From Streptomyces diastatochromogenes (GTDB lineage Bacteria; Actinomycetota; Actinomycetes; Streptomycetales; Streptomycetaceae), in NCBI GenBank assembly GCA_026913215.1, contig JAPTYK010000001.1, positions 7,316,001-7,380,000 on the forward strand: a DNA stretch of 64,000 nucleotides, given 5' to 3'. This document shows, in pieces, positions 63,215 to 64,000 of this stretch. A program made the position numbers and the translations under genes. The notes under the pieces are model-generated. The model did not search any database, was not told where the DNA came from, and was given only the letters and a program-made list of their open reading frames with translations. Numbering within the stretch: position 1 is the stretch's first letter; each line of letters begins with the position of its first letter.

Positions 63215-63592
63215 ATGAGCGACGTGTACGACATGCACATCGACACCGACGTCACCGTGCAGCTCAGCGACTGCTGCAAGGAGGACGCCCAGGCCGTGTT
63301 CGACGTCCTCGACCGGGTCTACCAGCTGGAGGACATGACGACACCGAGCCCGCAGGCGGCCACGGGGCCGGCGCCCACGGTCTGGACCGCCACGTTCGAC
63401 ACGGCCGGGGGACGGCGCGAGGAGGTGGCCCCCACCCATCTGTCCGCGCTGGTCGGAGCCACGCTCAACGGCGGTTACCGAGCCGTCGACGAGGTCGAGA
63501 AGGTGCTCGCCCTCGGCTTCGACATCCAGTCCCTGCAGGCCGTCTCCGGCGACCAGGAGACGGAGGCCCGGCTGCTGCTCGCCTCCCGCTAG
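63215..63592 (+). CDS. conserved small hypothetical protein
   Basis: About 120 residues, compact alpha/beta: MHIDTDVTVQLSDCCKEDAQAVFDVL, TVWTATFDTAG, HLSALVGATLNGGYRAVDEVEKVLALGFDIQSL. ATG 63215 lies directly after AGGAG; GTG 63224 or ATG 63230 would have better spacing. No signal peptide, no known family. A strong hairpin follows the stop. Confidence 0.7.
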   Translation: MSDVYDMHIDTDVTVQLSDCCKEDAQAVFDVLDRVYQLEDMTTPSPQAATGPAPTVWTATFDTAGGRREEVAPTHLSALVGATLNGGYRAVDEVEKVLALGFDIQSLQAVSGDQETEARLLLASR

Positions 63593-63630
63593 AGGGAGGC
63601 CGGGGCGCGAGGCCGGGACACAGGGACGCT

Positions 63631-63658
63631 CCGGGTGGCGCGGACGGACGCCACCCGG
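63631..63658 (+). terminator. terminator hairpin
   Basis: CCGGGTGGCG pairs perfectly with CGCCACCCGG around an 8-nt loop, 38 nt after the previous stop. Confidence 0.7.
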
Positions 63659-63671
63659 GGTTCTCGTGTGC

Positions 63672-63746
63672 CCGTGAACGGTCGATTGCGTCCGTGAACG
63701 GTCGGCGGACCCCGCCGACACCCCCGGTATACACCATGTGTAGAGT
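63672..63746 (+). promoter_or_regulatory. putative regulatory region of terminal lipoprotein
   Basis: CCGTGAACGGTCG occurs twice (63672-63684 and 63692-63704), 20 bp apart, i.e. on the same helix face. Downstream, TACAC-CAT-GTGTA (63730-63742) is a perfect inverted repeat overlapping a -10-like TAGAGT (63741-63746). Together they suggest a regulated promoter; the factor is unknown. Confidence 0.5.
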
Positions 63747-63822
63747 GCCTTACGGCCTTGCACACCGCCCTGACCAGCGGTGACGGCCGTACCGAAGACA
63801 TCACGGGGAAAGCGGGTCCACC

Positions 63823-64000
63823 ATGTTCCGATCCAGGCCTGGCCGCGGCAGGGCAGCGACCACCGTCCTGCTCGCGGCATCGCTGATGCTGACGCTCGGC
63901 GCCTGCGGGGTCGACCCGATCACTCCGCAGGACGCCCGCGCGGAGGCCGGAGCGGACGACAAGGCGGGGGACGCGGCCCGCCGCGTCGACTGCGCCGAGG
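63823..64000 (+). CDS. lipoprotein, N-terminal part (runs off window)
   Basis: ATG 63823 starts a lipoprotein signal: basic RSRPGRGR, hydrophobic TTVLLAASLMLTLG and lipobox LGAC. Only about 59 residues are visible, the mature start being Asp/Ala-rich. The function cannot be judged from this part. Confidence 0.75.
   Translation, partial: MFRSRPGRGRAATTVLLAASLMLTLGACGVDPITPQDARAEAGADDKAGDAARRVDCAE

Overview
The window is very GC-rich, with strong GC bias at third codon positions, GGAGG-type ribosome binding sites, many ATGA/GTGA stop-start overlaps, Tat and Sec exported enzymes, a cvnABCD conservon, a CebR-type operator and Streptomyces-type DnaA boxes. Together these point to a Streptomyces or close relative. 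About 47 genes or gene remnants can be supported.

Many conserved genes (about 29) switch reading frame one or more times while the encoded family stays continuous. Most switches are best explained by loss of one base in a short G or C run, so the sequence is probably an imperfectly polished long-read assembly. Coordinates below span the whole gene across such shifts. Real pseudogenes must be judged against this background.

Layout. 1-418: end of a RecB-family nuclease. 560-6219: a recombination operon behind a LexA-like palindrome, encoding a RecA-fold (Sak4-like) ATPase, small phage-type proteins, SSB, a second RecA and a second RuvB. 6247-9037: a class III/IV lanthipeptide synthetase and its precursor. 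9337-10950: a Tat-exported purple acid phosphatase. 11118-14431: a class II lanthipeptide precursor and LanM. 14637-21119: a lipoprotein, a small membrane protein, secreted phospholipase D and a large membrane metalloprotease. 21343-23733: a TPR protein and a polyprenyl diphosphate synthase with a His/Asp repeat tail. 23763-32037: exported hydrolases (a DUF1906 protein, an M15 carboxypeptidase, an EEP phosphodiesterase, a GH9 cellulase under a CebR box), with an MBL hydrolase and a GlxA-type regulator among them.

32346-38327: a peptide-type ABC transporter operon bracketed by two ~106-bp direct repeats, each carrying the 3' end of an aldehyde dehydrogenase gene. 38270-41155: the intact aldehyde dehydrogenase and its GAF regulator. 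41243-43266: a ZTP riboswitch with folD, then a septum-formation-type protein. 43247-47829: a SWIM zinc-finger protein and an SNF2 helicase. 48109-52698: desaturase, MOSC protein, secreted esterase and two hypothetical proteins. 52788-53280: a decayed Ser/Thr kinase/solute-binding-protein gene next to a 7-bp minisatellite. 53433-55028: a methyltransferase and an MHYT sensor. 55095-60278: conservon cvnABCD plus an extra cvnB-like gene. 60297-64000: paired DnaA boxes, a DUF6397-like gene, an ATP-dependent DNA ligase, a small hypothetical and the start of a lipoprotein.

The strongest candidates for new biology are the SSB-RecA-RuvB operon with its palindrome, the two unrelated lanthipeptide loci 2 kb apart, and the transporter cassette bracketed by repeats.
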